A DNA stretch of 10,562 nt, from assembly GCA_947374535.1 (NCBI GenBank), contig CANCCJ010000092.1, positions 1-10,562 on the forward strand. The letters are read 5' to 3'. The stretch comes from Comamonadaceae bacterium. Lineage in GTDB: Bacteria > Pseudomonadota > Gammaproteobacteria > Burkholderiales > Burkholderiaceae. A program made the translations under genes and the position numbers. How positions within the stretch are numbered: position 1 is the first letter of the stretch; each line of letters opens with the position of its first letter. A model generated the notes under the pieces. That model was not told where the DNA came from, did not search any database, and saw nothing but the letters and a program-made list of their open reading frames with translations. Of the stretch, positions 7,192 through 10,562 are shown piece after piece.

Positions 7192-8499
7192 TTGCAGCAA
7201 TTCTTTTCTCACGCGAAAAACCGCCGTATTTTGGCGGCTGTGGCCGTCACTTTGTCGGTCCTAGGTGGTGGTGCGTTCGCGGTCGCTAACTTAGACGACA
7301 GTGTCTCCCCTCCCCCTTTGCGGCAAGTGGTGGAAACCGTCAACACGGCATCGTTGCCCAGCTTGTGGGCAGACAACAAATCTTTACAACTGTTTCGCTC
7401 TGATGTCACACGATCGAGCGATACCGCCGACAGCCTGCTTTCCCGCCTAGGCCTGAGCGATCCAGAAGCTGCGGCCTATCTGCGTCGTGCAAGCACCGCA
7501 CGCAAACAGCTCATCGGCCGCGCAGGCCGCATGGTGAACGTGGAAGGCGACGCCGAACACCGCCTCACCCGACTGACCGCACGTTGGGCCGCTGACGATA
7601 GCGATCAGTTCACCCGCTGGGTCATGGAGCGCACCGCCGAAGGCTTCGTCGAGCGTCAAGAAACGGCACCGCTCACCACCAGCACACGCATGGGCAATGG
7701 GACGATTCAAAGTTCCTTGTTTGCAGCCACCGACGAAGCAGACATTCCAGACAGCGTCGCCAGCCAATTGGCCGACATCTTTGCAGGCGACATCGACTTT
7801 CACCGCGCCCTGCGCAAGGGCGACCACTTTGCGGTGGTCTACGAATCGCTCGAGGCCGATGGGGAAGTGCTGCGCGCGGGCCGCGTGTTGTCTGCCGAGT
7901 TCGTGAACAACGGCAAAACACACCAAGCGTTTTGGTTCAAAGAAGCCAATGCGAAAGACGGTGGCTATTTCAATGCCGATGGCGTCAGCCTACGTCGCGC
8001 CTACCTCGCATCGCCCCTGGCCTTCTCGCGCATCACCAGCACCTTCAAGATGCGCTTCCACCCAATTTTGCAAACCTGGCGCGCGCACCTCGGTGTGGAC
8101 TACGCGGCGCCCACAGGTACGCCTGTGCGCAGCGTGGGCCAAGGCGTTGTGGATGTCGCCGGTGTTCAAGGTGGTTTTGGCAATGTGGTGATGGTCAAAC
8201 ACACCAACGGCCACACCACGGTCTACGCGCACTTGAGCCGCATCAACGTGCGAGCCGGCCAGTCCGTCACGCAAGGCCAAACACTAGGTTTGGTGGGCTC
8301 GACAGGCTGGGCGACTGGCCCGCATTTGCACTTTGAGTTTCGTGTGAACGGCCAACACAAAGACCCGCTCACGATGGCCCGTCAAAGCGTGGCGGTAGAA
8401 GTGTCCGCCGCAGCGCGCGAGCAATTCAAACGCCAGGCTGCATCGGCGAAGCTTGATCTGACCGCGGCCGCCAGTACACAAGCCAGCCGCGCAGAGTAA
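7192..8499 (+). CDS. M23 family peptidoglycan endopeptidase (MepM-like)
   Basis: A membrane-anchored or periplasmic zinc metallopeptidase that should cleave peptide cross-links in murein. The 435-aa protein starts with a basic stretch (HAKNRR, 7-12) and one hydrophobic segment (about 13-33), a signal peptide or anchor. A middle region follows (about 60-290) resembling the OapA/Csd3-type inhibitory N-domains of MepM and Csd3. The lysostaphin-like M23 domain (about 285-395) has RFHPIL (288-293), HLGVD (299-303) and HLH (378-380); H299, D303 and H380 are the expected zinc ligands and H347 (YAHL) the catalytic partner. All key residues are present, so it should be active. Translation starts at TTG 7192, chosen for its GGAG. 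anmK begins on the very next base after the stop, so the pair is coupled: cutting the wall and recycling its sugars. Which cross-link it cuts cannot be told from sequence. Confidence 0.93.
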   Translation: MQQFFSHAKNRRILAAVAVTLSVLGGGAFAVANLDDSVSPPPLRQVVETVNTASLPSLWADNKSLQLFRSDVTRSSDTADSLLSRLGLSDPEAAAYLRRASTARKQLIGRAGRMVNVEGDAEHRLTRLTARWAADDSDQFTRWVMERTAEGFVERQETAPLTTSTRMGNGTIQSSLFAATDEADIPDSVASQLADIFAGDIDFHRALRKGDHFAVVYESLEADGEVLRAGRVLSAEFVNNGKTHQAFWFKEANAKDGGYFNADGVSLRRAYLASPLAFSRITSTFKMRFHPILQTWRAHLGVDYAAPTGTPVRSVGQGVVDVAGVQGGFGNVVMVKHTNGHTTVYAHLSRINVRAGQSVTQGQTLGLVGSTGWATGPHLHFEFRVNGQHKDPLTMARQSVAVEVSAAAREQFKRQAASAKLDLTAAASTQASRAE

Positions 8500-9636
8500 A
8501 TGTCAGCGTCTGCTGCCTCATCTCCTTCTGAACAGCTTTTCATTGGCTTGATGTCGGGCACCTCGCTCGACGGCGTAGACGGCGTGTTGGCTGATTTCAG
8601 CAGCGAACAACCACGCGTATTGGCACATCACGCCATGCCCTTTGCGTCAGCGCTCAAACAAGAGCTGCTTGCACTCAACACGCCTTCGGACAATGAGCTG
8701 CACCGTGCTGCACTCGCAGCCAATGGCTTGGTTCGGGTGTATGCGCAAACCGTGCAAGCCTTGCTAGCCGAGACACACACACAAGCAGCCCATGTGCGCG
8801 CCATAGGGGCACACGGCCAAACTGTGCGCCACCAACCCGGCGCTTTTGATGACACGGGCTACACGCTACAACTCAACAACCCCGCCTTGCTGGCCGAACT
8901 CACAGGCATTGACGTGGTGGCTGACTTTCGCAGCCGCGATGTTGCGGCTAAAGGCCAAGGCGCCCCGCTTGTCCCTGTGTTTCACCAAGGTATCTTTGGG
9001 CAACCTGACCGCAGCGTTGGCGTCCTCAACATTGGTGGGATCGCCAACCTCAGCGTGCTGCATGCATCTGGTGATGTCTTGGGTTTCGATTGCGGCCCCG
9101 GCAACGCCTTGCTCGACCACTGGTGCCAAGAACACACGGGCTACGCCTTCGACAACAACGGTGCGTGGGGCGCAAGCGGCAGCGTGATTGAACCCCTGCT
9201 GCAAATCATGTTGGCAGAGCCTTATCTGCATGAAGCCCCCCCAAAAAGCACGGGGCGTGATTTGTTTCACCCCACGTGGCTGGCACACCAGCTCAGTGGC
9301 TTTGCCAACGCAAAGGCGAACGATGTGCAAGCCACCCTCACCGAATTCACGGCACGCGTCTGCGTGAACGATGTGCTACGCCATGTGCCTCATGCGACGG
9401 AGCTCGTCGTGTGTGGCGGTGGCGCATTGAATGGTTTGCTGATGCAACGCTTGCAAGCGGGCCTGCCAAATGTGCGCGTGCTGTCATCTGCTGAACGCGG
9501 CATGCCGCCCCTGCAAGTCGAGGCCGCGGCCTTTGCTTGGCTGGCTCGCCAAACCGTCCTCGGCTTGCCAGGCAACCTGCCAAAAGTAACGGGCGCCCAA
9601 GGCGCCCGCATACTGGGTGGAATTTTTAAAGCCTGA
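8500..9636 (+). CDS. anmK: Anhydro-N-acetylmuramic acid kinase
   Basis: A cytoplasmic kinase of the ASKHA fold that opens the 1,6-anhydro ring of anhydro-MurNAc and phosphorylates it to MurNAc-6-phosphate, an early step of peptidoglycan recycling (MurQ acts next). The 378-aa protein has the phosphate-binding signature GLMSGTSLDGVD (16-27), then GAHGQTVRHQPG (103-114), DFRSRDVAAKGQGAPLVPVFH (142-162), NIGGIANLS (177-185), FDCGPGN with the probable catalytic base D197 (196-202), and CGGGALN (305-311). Length fits the family. The ATG immediately follows the TAA of the M23 gene with no spacer, and no clear Shine-Dalgarno is seen, implying translation by reinitiation. Its TGA abuts the stop of convergent erpA with no base between. 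A perfect 8-bp hairpin lies inside its last 50 bases. Confidence 0.97.
   Translation: MSASAASSPSEQLFIGLMSGTSLDGVDGVLADFSSEQPRVLAHHAMPFASALKQELLALNTPSDNELHRAALAANGLVRVYAQTVQALLAETHTQAAHVRAIGAHGQTVRHQPGAFDDTGYTLQLNNPALLAELTGIDVVADFRSRDVAAKGQGAPLVPVFHQGIFGQPDRSVGVLNIGGIANLSVLHASGDVLGFDCGPGNALLDHWCQEHTGYAFDNNGAWGASGSVIEPLLQIMLAEPYLHEAPPKSTGRDLFHPTWLAHQLSGFANAKANDVQATLTEFTARVCVNDVLRHVPHATELVVCGGGALNGLLMQRLQAGLPNVRVLSSAERGMPPLQVEAAAFAWLARQTVLGLPGNLPKVTGAQGARILGGIFKA
9590..9608. repeat. Perfect 8-bp GC-rich inverted repeat in the 3' end of anmK
   Basis: The arms CGGGCGCC (9590-9597) and GGCGCCCG (9601-9608) are fully complementary with a 3-nt CAA loop. In plus-strand RNA, five U (9623-9627) lie about 15 nt beyond the stem. 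That is too far for a textbook intrinsic terminator, but the hairpin could pause polymerase or protect the 3' end. It lies within codons for the conserved C-terminal Val-Thr-Gly-Ala-Gln-Gly-Ala-Arg segment, so coding constraint could also explain it. Confidence 0.5.
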
Positions 9637-10002
9637 TTAGGCTGAGAACGAAGAACCGCATCCGCAGGTCGAAGTCGCGTTCGGGTTTTTGATGACGAAC
9701 TGAGCGCCTTGCAAGTCTTCTTTGTAGTCAATCTCTGCGCCCACCAAGTATTGGTAGCTCATCGCATCGACCAGCAACGACACGCCATTTTTGTTGATGG
9801 TGGTGTCGTCTTCATTCACGATTTCATCAAAAGTGAAACCGTATTGAAAGCCTGAACAGCCACCGCCTTGGACGAACACACGCAGCTTCAAATCAGGATT
9901 GCCCTCTTCCGCAATCAGGTCAGCCACCTTGGCAGCAGCGCTGTCGGTGAAGACGAATGGGGATGGCATTTCTGTTTGGATGTTTTCTGCAACTGCGCTC
10001 AT
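9637..10002 (-). CDS. erpA: Iron-sulfur cluster insertion protein ErpA (A-type carrier)
   Basis: An A-type Fe-S carrier of the HesB/IscA family that delivers clusters to apoproteins, including IspG/IspH in E. coli. The 121-aa protein has the three invariant cluster-binding cysteines: C49 in [11 protein letters not shown] (46-56), and C113 and C115 in the C-terminal CGCGSSFS. Size and the ending match ErpA better than IscA or SufA, and location beside rpsI, apart from any isc or suf genes, supports this. A good Shine-Dalgarno, AGGAGT, lies 6 nt before the ATG. It is separated from rpsI by a strong terminator, so it probably has its own promoter, with a TATACT -10-like box about 29 nt upstream of the start. 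Its stop abuts the anmK stop exactly. Confidence 0.95.
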   Translation of the reverse strand: MSAVAENIQTEMPSPFVFTDSAAAKVADLIAEEGNPDLKLRVFVQGGGCSGFQYGFTFDEIVNEDDTTINKNGVSLLVDAMSYQYLVGAEIDYKEDLQGAQFVIKNPNATSTCGCGSSFSA

Positions 10003-10008
10003 GTGAGG

Positions 10009-10014
10009 ACTCCT
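10009..10014 (-). promoter_or_regulatory. Shine-Dalgarno of erpA
   Basis: Read on the minus strand this is AGGAGT, 6 nt before the ATG ending at 10002. It is one of the strongest ribosome binding sites in the window and confirms the start. Confidence 0.8.
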
Positions 10015-10030
10015 GAATCAATTGCTTAAA

Positions 10031-10036
10031 AGTATA
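10031..10036 (-). promoter_or_regulatory. Possible -10 box for erpA
   Basis: The minus strand reads TATACT here, five of six matches to the sigma-70 consensus, in an AT-rich stretch 29 nt upstream of the erpA start. The matching -35 position is poor (around AGTGCT), so either an activator is needed or this is not the promoter. A separate promoter is expected because a terminator isolates erpA from rpsI. Confidence 0.35.
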
Positions 10037-10108
10037 TCGCTTTACTCGGGAATAGCACTGCGCTTGGTTAGAAACGCTATTTGTAATGTGGGCTTTCACG
10101 CAAACAAT

Positions 10109-10142
10109 AAAAAAGCCGCATGGGCGAACCCATGCGGCTTTT
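10109..10142 (-). terminator. Strong intrinsic terminator of rpsI, possibly bidirectional
   Basis: A perfect inverted repeat pairs 10111-10124 with 10129-10142: a 10-bp stem (GCCGCATGGG / CCCATGCGGC) extended by AAAA/TTTT. Read leftward, the direction of rpsI, the loop is TTCG and the stem is followed by six T's (complement of 10109-10114), the classic Rho-independent layout. It begins 18 nt after the rpsI stop. Because T's also follow in the other direction, it could stop rightward read-through as well. Confidence 0.92.
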
Positions 10143-10160
10143 GGCAAAACAGAAAGCGGA

Positions 10161-10553
10161 TTAACGCTTGCTGAATTGCTTGCGGCGGCGAGCAGAATGC
10201 AAGCCAACCTTTTTACGTTCGACTTCACGAGCATCGCGAGTCACGTAACCTGCTTGTGACAGGACGGGCTTCAAAGCTGCGTCGTAGTCAATCAAAGCGC
10301 GGGTAATACCGTGACGCACTGCACCCGCTTGGCCAGACTCACCACCGCCGTGCACGTTGACTTGAATGTCAAACGCTTCGCCGTTGTTGGTCAGCATCAA
10401 GGGTTGCTTCGAGATCATGATCGAGGTTTGACGGCCGAAATATGCGGCGATGTCTTTACCGTTGATCGTGATTTTGCCGGAGCCTTTTTTCAGAAACACG
10501 CGAGCGACGCTTGATTTGCGACGGCCGGTGCCGTTGTTCCATTCACCAATCAT
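10161..10553 (-). CDS. rpsI: 30S ribosomal protein S9
   Basis: The small-subunit protein S9, whose basic C-terminal tail reaches the P-site tRNA anticodon stem-loop. The 130-aa product is complete and shows the family's hallmarks: [14 protein letters not shown] near the N-terminus (7-20), [15 protein letters not shown] (69-83), and the tail RRRKQFSKR ending in the invariant SKR. The start is supported by GGAG at 10562-10559 on the minus strand, 5 nt before the ATG. It is normally the second gene of rplM-rpsI; rplM is expected immediately beyond the right edge. A strong intrinsic terminator follows the stop. Confidence 0.98.
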   Translation of the reverse strand: MIGEWNNGTGRRKSSVARVFLKKGSGKITINGKDIAAYFGRQTSIMISKQPLMLTNNGEAFDIQVNVHGGGESGQAGAVRHGITRALIDYDAALKPVLSQAGYVTRDAREVERKKVGLHSARRRKQFSKR

Positions 10554-10562
10554 TTCAGCTCC

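Noticed and set aside
9521..9532. A 12-base perfect palindrome AGGCCGCGGCCT in anmK
   Set aside because: It falls in codons for a conserved Glu-Ala-Ala-Ala stretch, and such GC palindromes arise easily from Ala codons at high GC.
1..10562. A search by eye for CRISPR repeats, insertion sequences, tRNA genes, prophage or defence genes
   Set aside because: No spaced direct repeats, transposase motifs, tRNA cloverleaf or mobile-element genes were seen; nearly every base belongs to a housekeeping gene.

Overview
This window looks like core chromosome from a betaproteobacterium of the order Burkholderiales, most likely a Comamonadaceae relative (Limnohabitans/Rhodoferax-like). That assignment is an inference from protein character, moderately high GC, and gene order: rplM/rpsI-erpA on one side and tyrS / M23 peptidase / anmK / erpA in a block. 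I recall the same block in Pseudomonas aeruginosa, but could not check it here. There are eleven protein genes, ten of them confidently named at family level. I see no tRNA, rRNA, CRISPR array, insertion sequence, prophage or attachment site. Coding density is very high; the only gene-free stretches are 1-66, 7072-7191 and 10003-10160, all below 300 bases.

Left block, plus strand (67-3025): phoH, ybeY and a GT39/ArnT-like membrane glycosyltransferase, spaced 4 and 18 nt apart and probably one transcript. PhoH (YbeZ) and YbeY are a well-known pair acting in rRNA maturation and ribosome quality control. The glycosyltransferase is an unexpected third member and ends in a short cysteine-rich tail.

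Middle block, minus strand (7071 down to 3022): tyrS, a CDF cation transporter, dtd and dbpA. The last three are joined by two ATGA stop/start overlaps, so they are probably translationally coupled. Three of the four serve translation: TyrRS charges tRNA-Tyr, Dtd removes mischarged D-amino acids, and DbpA remodels 23S rRNA during 50S assembly. The block converges on the glycosyltransferase gene with a 4-nt overlap of stop codons.

Right block: divergent from tyrS, an M23 murein endopeptidase and anmK (anhydro-MurNAc kinase) abut with no spacer, linking peptidoglycan cleavage to recycling of its products. anmK converges on erpA with zero intergenic bases. Further right, on the minus strand, is rpsI (ribosomal protein S9), which ends in a strong intrinsic terminator ahead of erpA (A-type Fe-S carrier). 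The partner gene rplM is expected just beyond the right edge.

No previously undescribed system is evident. The points most worth a second look are the cysteine tail of the glycosyltransferase, the tyrS-CDF-dtd-dbpA coupling chain, an atypical metal site in the CDF protein, and the unusually tight convergent junctions, one with a perfect 8-bp hairpin inside the end of anmK.
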